Part shown: positions 23,291-35,822 of the stretch, piece after piece
Position numbering within the stretch: the first letter of the stretch is position 1
Layout: each line of letters begins with the position of its first letter
Assembly (NCBI GenBank): GCA_031769625.1
Contig: JAUIMM010000534.1
Span: 5,296,001 to 5,360,000, forward strand
Length of the DNA stretch: 64,000 nucleotides
DNA from: Taudactylus pleione
Taxonomy: Eukaryota; Chordata; Amphibia; Anura; Myobatrachidae
Direction of reading: 5' to 3'
The notes under the pieces: generated by a model
The model's database searches: none
What the model was told of the DNA's origin: nothing
What the model saw: the letters and a program-made list of their open reading frames with translations, nothing else
Position numbers and translations under genes: made by a program

Positions 23291-23742
23291 GGGTTCCGAT
23301 GAGGATAGACTGTAACGGTGCAGTTAACAACTGTAGAAGACGTATCCCCAATGTCCGTATGAGTCAATTATAACAAGTAAATCCAATAGTGTAGTGTAGA
23401 ATGGAATAGCAGTAATAGTGCAGGATAACAACGGAAAGACAACGGCAATGCTGAGCTCTGTAGTGCAGCTGATAACCTGTATCAGAACTTGAACCGGAAC
23501 ACGAGCAGGAATGTAGTGAGGTCCACAGCATACACCAGGTACAGCGGGGATCTGGCAGGAGTCCAAGGAAGACCTGAAAGTAATGTTGCACAGACAATGA
23601 GGCATAGTTAGTAACAGGCTTTATACTAGAGGTCTGTGATCCATATTCAGCAAGTATTGTTCAATCAAAGTGGTTAAGAACTGTTGTGATCAGAATAAAA
23701 ACACTTACCCTCTTCTCTAGCAGGAAATTAAGCTATTGAATT
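23291..23742. other. Flank between minisatellite and 5' LTR
   Basis: No gene or known repeat was recognised. The first bases of the 5' LTR, expected to match 34707-34742, are not found here, so the LTR seems to have lost its left edge. Confidence 0.4.
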
Positions 23743-24825
23743 TGTTAAAATTAGATCTGTGCGACGCCATTTTGCGAATGGCAATGAGACGACATTTTGC
23801 AACTGGCCGCCCAGCGCCATTTTAGTGAAACTCGCCATTATAAGTACATACGGTGATGCTATTATTTAGCGTTGTGCAATTCCCACGCAATAGAAAGAAG
23901 TTAAAAGTCCTCACCATGTAAATACAGACAGTCAATAAAACATAAAATGTTTATCCCTGCATAACACGTACCATAATGTACTCCACAAAACACATAGTCG
24001 CACAGTGCTAACTAGCGTCTTTTCCCTATTCCCCAATACTTACACACTGCACACTTACATAAAAGGTTCCCTAGTATTAAAGTGTAATATTCAAGGTTTA
24101 TTCAGTAATTATTAATGTTGTGAAATAAAGATTATTTGATATTTAAGGTTTAGTACATGGTAAGCAGACCGTGTTTGGTGTTGTACTGATCCACTGTGTC
24201 TCAACAGATTTCCAGTATCATTGGTGAGAAGATCGGAACATGCGTCTGCAAACTATGGACTATAGAGAGTTAAAACATTAAAATGTACTCTGTAATGTTA
24301 GCAGCTTAGATTAGCATGCAGCAGGAAAAAGGACACAAAGGGCGGTTGGAGGTTGTTTGTGTCTATTTGAATTGACCTATGAACTATCCTGTAACAAAAG
24401 CACCTTTAAGAAGAACCAATGGAATCATGTCAAACTTGTCTATTGTATTGCCTATCCCTGCAAGAGTATATATGTGCGCTCTCTGACCCCAGTCTTGAGT
24501 CTTCTTGCTGTGTTGTTGACAGAGGTTTCCAATGCTGATGCAGGTATCTGGGCCCAGAGCGTGTGCGTATATAACAACTGTACCTTGGGTCTGTATGACT
24601 TATTTGCGCTAATTGTATTTAGATCACAGCGTGTAACCATCTGTTTTTATATTGAATAATATCTTTTTGTGCTTTGGAACCACATTCAAAGTCTGAAAGC
24701 ATTTATTTCTTGTGCGACTCATTACGCTGAATAGCGACAATTTTCGAAGGTATAGGAAGGAATATTGTTTAGAAGGTATAGTCAGGAATCGATTGTTAGA
24801 AGGTATAGATAGGTAGTAATCGATA
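23743..24825 (+). repeat. 5' LTR of the sense-oriented endogenous retrovirus
   Basis: About 1080 bases match 34741-35822 closely, with scattered substitutions amounting by eye to a few percent. A TATA-like GAGTATATATG lies near 24465 and AATAAAG near 24125. The right border is set by loss of similarity after AATCGATA, directly before a primer-binding-like sequence. The left border is uncertain. Confidence 0.85.
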
Positions 24826-24827
24826 GT

Positions 24828-24845
24828 TGGGGGCTCGCAGTGTTT
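24828..24845 (+). other. Probable primer binding site, tRNA-Pro-like
   Basis: TGGGGGCTCG, two bases after the LTR, equals the first ten bases of the primer site that gammaretroviruses use for tRNA-Pro. The following bases (CAGTGTTT) diverge, so the primer assignment is tentative. Confidence 0.5.
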
Positions 24846-25661
24846 ATCACGCTACCGGTCACTAGGTGACACTCGGTAGCGATCTCTCAGCAAAAGAGTG
24901 GAGGCACCTATCAGGAGAATGCATTGTGCCTTCGAAATCTGCTATCACTTTGTTGCTGAGAGTCCGCTACCTGTTATTGTGACTTTAGGAGCGCTGATTG
25001 AGAATCCAGGGACGAGGGAGGAAAAAGTTTGTTTTCCTTCATCGAGTTTTTTTTGTGTGAAAACAAAGGGGAAGTTGCATTATTGTGTATGCAACCAAGT
25101 CGCACTATAGCGTAAAGTCATAATACGTGTTGTGTAGTAGTCGCATTATTGTGTATGCGACTAGTCGCACAATAGCGTATACGTATTTCCTGTATTGCTG
25201 CCACGTGTTTTAAACAAAGCCGTTGAGAGTGCACGGTGATATTGATAGATAGCATTGTTGTAAATACATTGATCAGTGTTGCCATAGTCTTGGAAAACGT
25301 GTATTTTTTTCTGCACAGGAAAATGGTGTGTAACAGTTAGTATTTGTTGTTAGGGGTAACATGTTCCCTAGTTAAGGGTATCGTAGAACCCTTAAGTGCT
25401 AGGCGCAAGGGTTGGCCTAGTAGCTCAGTAGTAGATACTGTTCTAACACATAAGCAGGTGTAGTTGTTGTCTTTGTTGCAGATTCGGCTCCCAGTGTGAT
25501 TACAGTATTCAGTGATCAGTTAGGGTTATTTGAGCATTGTAATTGAACCGCACAGTTTTGGCTAAATTGTGATTGTGAACTGGGTAGAGGGTGGACGAAA
25601 TCACTGAAAAGGGTAGGTGTTATTGGAATACCTACATGCTAGCAGTTGAAAGGTAGTCAAA
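24846..25661 (+). other. Retroviral leader
   Basis: About 800 bases between primer site and gag. It contains GTCGCA(C/T)TATAG-like direct repeats at 25095-25180. A packaging signal is expected here but cannot be identified by eye. Confidence 0.4.
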
Positions 25662-27838
25662 ATGGGATTTGGTGCGTGGAAGCAGCCTGGTTATTCTTCC
25701 ATAGGTGTGTGGGCGCATCCTGTTAATATCGTCCGCAGGTAAGTGCAAGTATCTTGACTGTCTTTAACCAGTTTAAATCTCTATTGAAAAGCTTAGGGTT
25801 CTCCCAGATGGGGGCCAAGCAAACGGTAGAGATTTTAGATGATGTGCTGCTGTTGGAAGCTCCGCTTGGGTCGGCACGCCATATTATGCATACTAAGTAC
25901 GTTGCTTATGCATCTAGGTACTGTGATGTATGGTTTAAAATGACGATGAAGAGTGTTAGACCGTTTCCCAGAATTGGCAGCTTTGATAAGGAGGTATTGA
26001 ACAATGTCCGAGATAGCATCTGTATGGTGTGCTCTCGAATGAAAAAGGTAAAATATAACGAGTGTTTAAAATTATGGCAGCATGAGGGGGATGCGTGGCT
26101 TAAAGGTGTGCACGTGATGCAAACTAGCATCGCGAGCACGTTACCGGAGAATACACCCGTAGCGCTAAACTGAGGTGCGTGCGAGCGCGCCGCGAGATAG
26201 CGCGCACGTGCAGCAAGGTAGCATTGTGGAAGGTATTGCCAGCGGTTCACGCACACCACCGCCGCCCTATGCGGATGGGGGTGCAGGTACAGTTGTTGAA
26301 AAAACCCATAAAAATTTAACAAGTAACTTGTACCCTCGCTTAAGTAATCATAAGGAAAATGTTTATGGTGCGGATGATGAGCCTATTGTTATGTCTGCCA
26401 TTTCCCATGCTGTACACATGTTAGATGCTCCACCACAACAAGCACAAGTGGTGCCGCCATCTTCATCAGTGATAGTACAGGAAGTGTTAACATCCACTGC
26501 ATCCGTAGAGGAAGTTGTTAACCACATACGTAGCAGTAGTAGACTAAGGGCCTGATTCAGAGCCGCTCGCTATTTGCGGTCGTTCGTTTTATTAAAAGGG
26601 GTGGCTATTCAAATGAACCGTTCGCACTTTGCGGTCTGTTCACGCCTCTAAGTCTGAACGAGCGAGCAAAACTTGCGGTTGTAATTTTGAAAAATACGCC
26701 CCCTTGCCGCTCGCACCATATGTCATGTCCGCTATTTATTAGATTAATCGAGTACATCGTACAGCGTATAAACTGCTCGCTATTCTTGTGGTTGGTTTTT
26801 TCAACCGCTATTTTGCGAGCAGTTCTGAGTTAAAAAAAAACAAGTGACGTGGTCAATGACGCTGGTGGATTAATTATGCACTCCCTTAAAACGCCCGTTT
26901 TGACCTTTAAGCACGCCTGCATTCTGTTCTCCACTCCCCGTTTTCAAGCACCTTCCCCTGTTACCACCCACATACGCCTCCTTCTGTCACTCAAAGTAGC
27001 AGGCATTCGCTATATAGCGAACAAACGATTTTCAGCCGTACTGACTGGTTCGCGCATGCGTATTACAATCCGTACGCACATCGGTCAGAACGAACGAGCG
27101 GCCGCTTACGAGCGGCTCTGAATCAGGCCCTAAATCCCCAGCCAGGTAACAAGGTCAAAAGTAGCAGTGCAGACGGTCTGCATCCCATCCGGACAATAAC
27201 TGTTCCGAATGGGAATGCAGATGCGAACGGTGTAGTGCCCACAAGGGAGGTAGCAATGCACTGTCCTTGGACAAGAGCGGAGCTAAACTCCATAATTAAT
27301 GATTTTTAGAAGATATTAAAGATAGCACTCATCACAGGGGAATGATCGTCACTGTACTTATGGATGGTCTAAAAGAAAGCCTAAAGACCCGAGTTCAGAC
27401 TTCATAACCTGGCTGGAGGGGAGTCACTGTAGACACCCTCATAGAATCCGCTATTGAACATGATAACAACATCTTTAAAAAGAGAGAGACCCAGAGCGAG
27501 AAACTAATGGCTGTTAGTATTCAAGCTCTAGAAGGAATGACTATAACATCACAGCCAAAAGACACACATGCACCTGCACAGCTGCACGTCCTCACCAATC
27601 CTGCACCACCTCAAACACAACCTTACCCCACTTATCACACACAGCCTCAAATCCCATACTATCCACAACCACCATATTTTCCTCAATATCCTTACCCACA
27701 CCCACCATCTTTCCTTTCCGCTCAACCCACACAGCAATCCATTCACCCACCCCACTCACAAAGGTGCTTCAACTGCAACCAAGTGGGACATGTAAGTAGG
27801 AGCTGTAGGGTGAAGAGGGCAGGACCCCTAACCAGGTA
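25662..27838 (+). pseudogene. gag of the endogenous retrovirus, broken
   Basis: gag encodes the matrix, capsid and nucleocapsid structural polyprotein. A Met-Gly start at 25662 suggests an N-myristoylated matrix, but that frame stops at about 25740. The matrix region continues in another frame from 25754 to 26173. A proline-rich stretch follows, then a 583-bp Harbinger MITE at 26548-27130. Capsid remains only as short pieces in different frames with stops (27240-27500). The nucleocapsid end is clear: a single zinc knuckle CFNCNQVGHVSRSC at about 27760-27805 after a Pro/Tyr/His-rich linker. A single CCHC box is a trait of gamma- and epsilon-like retroviruses. The gene cannot make a full product. 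Confidence 0.8.
26548..27130. mobile_element. Harbinger-type MITE, 583 bp, inserted in retroviral gag
   Basis: The ends are GGGCCTGATTCAGAGCCGC and GCGGCTCTGAATCAGGCCC, a perfect inverted repeat, with TAA at both flanks (26545-26547 and 27131-27133). Retroviral gag-like sequence lies on both sides, so the MITE arrived after the provirus. Confidence 0.95.
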
Positions 27839-27981
27839 GTACCTGGATATCCTCATAAGGGATATACACAGAGTACAGGGAATTTCCAGCAGTCACCAGT
27901 TGTATTGTAAATGCTGTGTTGGAGGGTGAGAGTCAACGCTAGGGGTCAGGTCATACCTGTAGTCTACAGATAGTCAGGTTA

Positions 27982-28423
27982 ATGGGAAATACTAGGGAGG
28001 AACCGGTACTGATGGTTGATGTAGCTGGTACTAAATATCCTTTTCTTGTAGACACAGGGGCGACCAGGTCAGTGATAAAATCTCCCGCTAACTTACAGGT
28101 AACCAGCAAGACAATACCAACAATGGGTGCAACATTATCCTTTAACAAAATCCACAGAGGTCACTATCGGGCCATTGCATACCAGGCATTCTTTCCTCCT
28201 GGCAGCAGCGGCTTCTACTAACCTACTGGGAAGGGATTTGTTATGTAAGATGGGATGTGTCATATATTGTACCCCTGATGATGTATTTATAGATATCCCT
28301 GAGAGAGTTGCACATGAGGTGAGGGATATGTTGGACACTCCCCAAAGGATAATATATCACTCTACTGGTTCAGATAAAAATCCATCTCAGGTAGATCAAT
28401 TGTTATCCCAAATCCCAGATTAA
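27982..28423 (+). pseudogene. Retroviral aspartic protease, frameshifted
   Basis: The frame at 27982-28221 contains LVDTGATRSVI with the catalytic DTG of retroviral proteases, after a strand of the type PVLMVDVAGTKYPF. It shifts frame at about 28127-28220 and continues to 28423 with the LLGRDLL motif typical of the protease C-terminus. The enzyme would process Gag-Pol. The frameshift makes it non-functional as it stands. Confidence 0.75.
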
Positions 28424-29059
28424 TTTTGGACCAAGGATGGACAGGACACTGGATTAATGGCAAACATAAGTTCCATAATTGTAAATCTAAAAAGTGGTAA
28501 GCAAGCTCCTAAAATACCCATTAAAACAGGTAGAATTAGGGGTTTATCCCATAATTGAGCGATTGTTACAGCAGGGAATTTTAGTTCAAACAGCAAGTGC
28601 AGCCAACAGTCCCATCTTTCCTGTAAAGAAGAGTGGTGGGAGGGGTTATAGGCTGGTACGACCTTAGAGGGGTTAATAAGGTGGAAGAGAGCCAATTTCC
28701 CATACTGCCAAATCCAGCTGTCATTCTTATGCAGATCCCACCCAATGCAACCCATTTCACTGTCATTGACCTCTTTTCTGCTTTCTTCTCTGTACCTTTT
28801 CATCCTGACTGTCAGTACCTACTCGCCTTTACATACAGGGGTGTACAATACACATGTGGATGATTGATTGTTATGTTCTGATTCGTTTATGTCATGTTTA
28901 AATGATACTAAACTTTTGTAGCTTCATCTCTCGCAAACAGGACACAAGGTTGCTAAGGACAAACTACAGCCATGCCAGTCCAGGGTTAAATATTTGGGAC
29001 ACTGCCTAACTCAGGGGTTATGACATCTCACAAATGACAGAATCCAGGCCATACAGAAC
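28424..29059 (+). pseudogene. Reverse transcriptase remnant, catalytic core missing
   Basis: Short segments in several frames resemble the fingers (LRGVNKVEESQFPILPNP), the palm start (FTVIDLFSAFFSVPFHPD) and, later, the thumb-side (KYLGHCLTQG) of gamma-type reverse transcriptase. The part expected to hold the YxDD motif is absent: the sequence passes from TYRGVQYTCG to connection-side sequence within about 100 bases. This indicates an internal deletion as well as stops. Confidence 0.7.
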
Positions 29060-31434
29060 ATGACACTGCCGCAGAATCAACAGCAAATACGTACCTTCTT
29101 GGGAATGTGTGGATACTGCAGAATGTGGATCCCAGGTTTTTGTATTTTGGCCTTGCCATTACAGGACTTAGTCTCTTCCTCAAAACCTGATCGTGTCATA
29201 CACACAGAGGAATCAGAGCAGGCTTTCCTTAATCTTAAGGATAGTCTGACAAGAGCAACTGCATTGGAAATACATGATTATGAAAAACCTTTTAATTTGT
29301 ATTGTACGGAAGCCGATGGTTGTGCAGCAGGTGTCCTCACACAAAAACATGGTGATGCCAGTAGGCCTGTAGACAGTGCACAATTGGACACTGTGGCAAG
29401 ATCACTCCCAACATGTTTAAGAAGTATAGCAGCAACTGCTGTATTGGTCAGTAAGAGTGAGGATGTGGTACTAGGCCATGATATGATTGTCTATACTTCC
29501 CATGCTGTATCTGCTTTGCTAAACTCTGCCCAAACCAGACATGTCTCAGCTAGGTTCACAAAATGGGAACTAGCCTTAATAGCACCTGCAAACATCACCA
29601 TCAAGAGGTGCAGTATGTTAAATCCAGCTACGTATTTACCATATGTGCAACATGATGCACAAAGGGTGGAGAGAGGTGAGCCGCAGGCAACAGTTGAGTT
29701 CTGCAGGTATATTGATGCACATGATTGTATGGAATATCTGAATCAAACCTTTACTGCAAGACCTGACATACGGGATACACCTTTAGAAAATGTAGATGTG
29801 ACATTTTACACGGATGGGAGTTGTCATATACAAACTGACACTGGAGAGTTATGTACAGGTTATGCTGTGGTAAATAACGAGGATGTTATAGAAGCCAAAC
29901 CTTTAGGACCACCACACTGGGCCCAAGTGGCGGAACTGGTGGCACTAAAGAGAGCGTGTGAATTAGCAAAAGGTAAATCTGCTAATATCTACACTGACTC
30001 TAGGTACGCCTTCGGGGTAGTACACGATTTCGGTGCCTTATGGCGTCTGAAAAAATTTATGACAGCAGCAGGCACACCAATTGCACATTCCAAACATATA
30101 AAAGGACTACTAACAGCAATCCAATTGCCAAAGGCAGTGGCAGTAATTAAGTGTAAAGCCCATACTTGTGAGGATGACCCGGTGTCACTGGGCAACAACA
30201 GGGCAGACGAAGCTGCAAAATGGGCAGCAGGATTAAAAATGAATGTACCAATTGAACAAATCATGACTTTTCAAACAATTGATATGCTGAACTTAATTGA
30301 GATGCAAAATTTGTGTTCTATCCAGGAAAAGTCAGTCTGGAGTTCCAAGGGATGTGGGCAAGAGTCCTCTGGACTCTGGAGGGACAGGCAAGGTAAGCCA
30401 GTGGCTCCCAAGGCATACTACCCCAGCCTTGCTGAGGCAGCGCACGGTCTGACTCATTTGGGAAAGCAAGGTATGTGCAAATTGGTGAGAGCATACTGGT
30501 GCGCACCAGGTTTTTCTTCTCAAGCAGAAAAGAGAGCAATGTCCTGTCTGACCTGGTTGAGGAAAAATATTGGGAAAATGATCCCTACTGAGCCATCTCA
30601 CATTCCTCTGACTGACGGACCTTTCCAGGTAATACAAATTGATTTCATCCAATTACCACCCTGCAGGAATCTCAAGTATGTATTGGTGTGCACTGATGTG
30701 TTTTCCAATTGGGTTGAGGCATACCCAGCTGCCACTAATACTACTGCGTTCACTGCCAAGAAAATTGTTCAGGAGTTTGTGTGCAGATACGGTATCCCTA
30801 AAATTATCGAGAGTGACAAGGGTACTCATTTCACAGGTGATGTTTTTCAAAATATGTGTAAACTGATGGGCATTAATAGTGGACTTCATACCCCCTACCG
30901 ACCACAAGCCAGTGCCAAGGTGGAGAGGATGAATGGTACTATTAAAAATAAATTAAGTAAGATCATGGCAGAGACTGGACTAGGATGGCCAGAAGCATTA
31001 CCGTTGGTCCTACATAGCATAAGGACCACTCCTAGACCCCCCTAAATCTGTCCCCCTTTGAAATACTGTTTGTTAGATAACCTCATTTGATTATAAGTCC
31101 GCAGGAAAATTTGAAAGGTAACAACGAGGTAACTGTAAGGTATCTTATAGCAATGAATAAACAGTTAAAACAGCAACAGCAGAAACTGAAATTGTTGTCC
31201 CATGATATGCCTGAAACAAACTGTCATGATGTTGAACCTGGAGAATATGTTATGATCAGAAATTTCTTGTGTTCAGGTTGTTTGACTGATTGTTGGGAAG
31301 GTCCGTATCAGGTGTTGCTGACGAGTACCACATCTTTGAAGGTGGCCAAGAGAGATACCAGGGTCCATTCCTCTCACAAGGTGGAGGCTGATAACGTGGA
31401 CCTGTCGATAGCGAGCTTGTTCCGGGAGGTTTAA
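29060..31434 (+). pseudogene. pol: RT connection, RNase H and integrase of the endogenous retrovirus
   Basis: A long open frame (29060-31045, 661 codons) starts in the RT thumb/connection. RNase H follows with FYTDGSC (first Asp), ELVAL (Glu), IYTDSRYA (Asp) and NNRADEAAK (last Asp), so its active site is complete. Integrase comes next. Its N-terminal zinc finger is damaged, since the expected CxxC reads as CLTWL. The core retains QIDFIQ, ESDKGTHF and KVERMN, the DDE triad. The frame breaks at 31045, and a piece from 31087 to 31434 holds the C-terminal domain with a GPYQV motif, the GPY/F signature of gamma/epsilon-type integrases. Overall a decayed copy. Confidence 0.85.
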
Positions 31435-31486
31435 AAGGTTGCAGTGAGATATCTGAACTAAAGAAATTTGCTGGTCCTTGCTACGG

Positions 31487-34411
31487 CCATGGACTGGTCT
31501 GCTGTGTTCATTTTTGTATTCTATTCCAGAGTTTCCATCATCCTGGTTTGTTCGGGGATCTCTGGTTTCTGTGACGGGGGACCGATAGAGGAGATGGGAG
31601 CTAATGGCAGTATTGATGGAGTGGAGTCGAGAGGAGGAGTGTTATGCCAATCAGGGGAGTAGCTGACCAATCTTAGTACTGTAATTGTTAAGACATCTGC
31701 TATTTTGGATACTCGGAGACAGTGTGAAGGTCTATCGTCTGAGGATTATTGTATGTGTGAGTTCTGTGGGTCCGTAATTGATGAGAATTGCATCCAACGG
31801 TGTCAACCTAAGTATAATCAGTATTGGGGTGGGTATCCTTTAGAGGACTATCACACCATGGTGGGCAAAATTTTAAACCAAACTGACTGTTGCGTGTGTT
31901 CTCACGTGCCCCAAGGACAACATAATGTAGGATTAGTGCCATTCCCATTAAATGTCTCTAAAATTATAGAATCACAAAAAGGACATGCACTAGATGGAAA
32001 ATTTCTTAATACCAAACCACCCCATTTTAAACTCCACCAGTACCAAGTAGACAAATCACTTTTATGTTTAAATATCACCAACTCCAATGAACCAGGAAGT
32101 TGGGAGGTGACTGGGAATAATCAGACAAAGACCTTCCCACTAAGAGCTGATCGTGAGCCTATGAATTATGAACTGTTACGCACAATTTGGTCGAGTGGAA
32201 GACACTTCTGGTATAAATATACACTGAGCCCCACCAAAGAAATGATTGGTAGGGTACCAGAAAGGTATTGTGCCAAGATACTACAACCCGAAACTTGTAT
32301 GAGTCAAATGGGAGAACCTGAAGTAGGATCACTTGCCAGGGAAATGTGTACAACAATAAATGATGTTTACTATTCCTTATGTTCTCCCCGATGATGTATA
32401 TTATATGTGGAAGGAAAGCGTATAAGTGGCTCTCTCCGAGTTCCGAAGGTTTGTGTTATTTGGAAAGATTAATTCCAGAAGTTATGACCCTTACACATGG
32501 TGAAATGCTTAGTATTCATAAAGACACACCATCACCATATCTTCACACACAATATGAACACAGAGACAAAAGAAATATGATATCTGGTGATGTGCATAAA
32601 GCCACACAGTTAATTAGTGAGACAACTGGCTTTCAAGTTTTGGTAGCATTGGATCCCACCAGGATCGCTCGGGGTACACTGCATTTTAGATATATCCAAG
32701 ATCTTTGCTAAATTAATAGATAATATCACCGAGATGTATGATGACACTCCTATAACTACCACACTGAGAATGAGAGTCCTCAATCCAAGAGGATACAGTC
32801 CAGTAGCTTATTATTCACAGTGATCTTCTTTCGTTGGTACTTGTCAAAAAAAGAAAGAGAAAAAAACCACAATGGTGTAGTACATCAAAACCAACATCAA
32901 AGCAAGCTGCTCACAGTCCAAGGTCAGAGATACCCCTAAGTCCTGCTGCCACCAACGCGTTTCGACGATCTGGCAGCGGCTGTGTGATCTGGCAGCCGCT
33001 GCCAGATTGTCGAAACACGTTGGAGGCAGCAGGACTTAGGGGTATCTTTGACCTTGGACTGTGAGCAGCTTGCGGTGGACTAGTCCGGACCTATTTATGA
33101 CCTCAGGTTACTGCTATTTATAATGCTATTGTCCTCACTCAATGATTAACCTATACGTGTATGTTTTATGTGGAAAATAAATCAGTTTTATTATTACTTG
33201 TGACGGAGGGTTTTTACTTTCACTTTATGGCACTACCCATCATGAGAGGAGGCAATATTTGGGTCCTAAATTGAAGAACAGCACTAGCAGAATCAAAAGA
33301 AACCTTTACATACATGTATATCAACTTTGCAGTGTGAGTTGGGGTACGCCCATCCTTTCATGTTATATCTTTCTTGGCACTGCATGATGGTGAAGATTGA
33401 CCATATAACATCACACACATTGGTGATCCGGTTTATCCACTAAAGATACCTTTATATGACCGTAACACTATATTGTGAGTACGGTACGGACACTCTATAC
33501 ACCTATTTGGATTTTATGTGAAGCAGTAGATTGTGAAGAGTTGATATCAGAGACTGGTTTTGATGTACTACACCATTGTGGTTTTTTTCTCTTTCTTTTT
33601 TTGACAAGTACCAACGAAAGAAGACCACTGTGAATAATAAGCTACTGGACTGTTTCCTCTTGGATTGAGGACTCTCATTTTCAGTGTGGTAGTTATAGGA
33701 GTGCGCAGAGGTTGGGTTTGTCTATTTTCTGTTCATTATCATTTATTTGGGGGTTGGTGATCCCCCATTGACATCCCTTGTCCATTGCAGCACTTTGAGC
33801 GCTGTTGTCCACTGTTAGTTATTTGTTTTATGTATGATGACACATTCAGGTATACAGGTAGGGAGTTGCAAGTGTACAAGAAAGAACTGGTGCAACACAG
33901 ACTAGTATTAAATTACTTAACAGCTGTCACTGGAGGGTATTGCGTAACTTTGGCCACCCAATTTGGAGTAAAGTGTTGCACTTACATTACAAATGATACC
34001 AGCGATCCCAAGGAGGTGATAGACCGGAAGATGGATGAAATTCTGTAGCTAAAATGGGAATTTCGAAAGAACTATAATGCTTCAGTGGCTGAAGTAGAGG
34101 AGAAGGTAGAGGAATGGGTTTCATGGTTGAACCCAGTGAAATGGTTCTCAGGTCTAGGAGAGTGGGTCCAGGAAATGATTGCAAGCATAGGTAAACTCCT
34201 GATCCTTATACTGGGTGTCATCATAGTAATTGGCATATGTGTCAGGTGTGTTCCTATTGTGTTGAAGTGTGGAAAATGTAAAGATAAGGTGAATCAAAGG
34301 AATGAAATCATGATGGTGGTCAGTGGTAACAATATGAATACTGAGGTAAATGTAGAACTGCATTACAACCGTGAACTAGAAGGTAAATGTATAAGATTTA
34401 GAAATGCATGA
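31487..34411 (+). pseudogene. env of the endogenous retrovirus, broken and interrupted
   Basis: env encodes surface and transmembrane glycoproteins. A hydrophobic leader lies at about 31487-31550. The surface part is open at 31705-32394, with many cysteines and sequons such as NQT, NVS and NIT, then shifts frame (32379-32711). A 1.08-kb element interrupts the gene at 32748-33829. Beyond it lies the transmembrane subunit, with a heptad-like region and a cysteine cluster ending in KCCTY (33840-34046). A membrane-spanning segment (LLILILGVIIVIGICV) and a basic tail follow at 34085-34411. Frameshifts and the insertion exclude a functional product. The cysteine cluster and single span are typical of gamma-type Env; closer placement needs a search. 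Confidence 0.8.
32748..33829. mobile_element. Insertion in env, 1082 bp, with 14-bp duplication and nested inverted repeats
   Basis: ATGTATGATGACAC occurs at 32734-32747 and again at 33830-33843, and env-like sequence resumes after the second copy. Inside, an outer pair of arms (32748-32905 and about 33545-33703) mirrors sequences such as AATGAGAGTCCTCAATCCAA. An inner pair at 32908-33076 mirrors GCTGCTCACAGTCCAAGGTC. Between these lie ACGCGTTTCGACGATCTGGC motifs. No protein is encoded. The duplication length is unlike hAT (8), Harbinger (3) or Tc1 (2), and closer to target-primed retroposition. Confidence 0.75.
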
Positions 34412-34691
34412 AATGTATTATTAAAATATTATTTTAAACATCTCAAATAATGTAAGTCCCTATTCCCCCTCAAGACTTCCTTTATAGGATTGGTGCATCC
34501 CCACATCTTTCCCATGATCTCCCAAGATCTGCGGTGTGCGTATAGGGGTAGTTTTATGTCCCCTCCTAGAGACACATTATTGATGGATTAAGAACCACCT
34601 TGTGCCATCTCATAATATAACATTAAAATGATATGTCATAATGTAAACCTAAATTAATTTTAAAATCAGAGTATGATAGCCTGTTGTTTGC

Positions 34692-34706
34692 TATCAAAGG
34701 GTGGAC
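34692..34706 (+). other. Probable polypurine tract before the 3' LTR
   Basis: ATCAAAGGGTGGAC stands directly before TGTCGAAGC, the proposed LTR start. TGTCGA at the left and TCGATA at the right form a near-perfect short inverse pair, which supports these borders. Confidence 0.5.
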
Positions 34707-35822
34707 TGTCGAAGCTGGATAATTGGCTGAGACAGGATCGGTTTAAAATTAGATCTGCGCGATGCCATTTTGCGAATGGCTATGAGATGCCATTTTTCAA
34801 CTGGCAGCAGAGCGCCATTTTAGTGAAACTCGCCATTATAAGTACATATGGCGATGCTATTATTTAGCGTTGTGCGATTCCCACGCAATAGAAAGAAGTT
34901 AAAAGTCCTCACCATGTAAACACAGACAGTCACTAAAACATATAAAATGATTATCCCTGCATAACACATACCATAATGTACTCCACAAAACACATAGTAA
35001 CACTGCACTAACTAGCGTCTTTTCCCTATTCCCCAATACTTACACACTGCACACTTACATAAAAGGTTCCCTAGTATTAAAGTGTAATATTCAAGGTTTA
35101 TTCAGTAATTATTAATGTTGTGAAATAAAGATTATTTGATATCTAAGGTTTAGTACATGGTAAGCAGACTGTGTTTGGTGTTGTACTGATCCACTGTGTC
35201 TCAACAGATTTCCGATATCATCGGTGAGAAGATCGGAACATGCGTCTGCAAACTATGGACTATAGAGAGTTAAAACATTAAAATGTATTCTGTAATGTTA
35301 GCAGCTTAGATTAGCATGCAGCGGGAAAAAGGACACAAAGGGCGGTTGGAGGCTGTTTGTGTCTATTTGAATTGACCTATGAACTATCCTGTAACAAAAG
35401 CACCTTTAAGAACCAATGGAATCATGTCAAACTTGTCTATTGTATTGCCTATCCCTGCAAGAGTATATATGTGCACTCTCTGACCCCAGTCTTGAGTCTT
35501 CTTGCTGTGCTGTTGACAGAGGTTTCTAATGCTGATGCTGGTATCTGGGCCCAGAGCGCGTGCATATGTAACAACTGTACCTTGGGTCTGTATGATTTAT
35601 TTGCGCTAATTGTATTTAGATCACAGCGTGTAACCATCTGTTTTTATATTGAATAATATCTTTTTGTGCTTTGGAACCACATTCAAAGTCTGAAAGCATT
35701 TATTTCTTGTGCGACTCATTACGCTGAATAGCAACAATTTTAGAAGGTATAGGAAGGAATATTGTTTAGAATGTATAGGCAGCTATCGATTGTTAGAAGT
35801 TATAGATAGGTAGGAATCGATA
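34707..35822 (+). repeat. 3' LTR of the sense-oriented endogenous retrovirus
   Basis: Matches the 5' LTR over about 1080 bases, ending at AATCGATA. It has the same TATA-like (GAGTATATATG, near 35461) and AATAAAG elements. One visible difference is a 3-base shorter form at 35409 (AAGAACC against AAGAAGAACC). The first 35 bases have no counterpart at the 5' copy. Confidence 0.85.

Noticed and set aside
24357..24659. A 100-codon open frame found in both LTRs (also 35357-35656) with an in-frame 3-base difference
   Set aside because: It spans the probable TATA box and cap region, and the LTRs are too similar for conservation to be informative. A coding role like that of some LTR-encoded proteins cannot be excluded but has no positive support.
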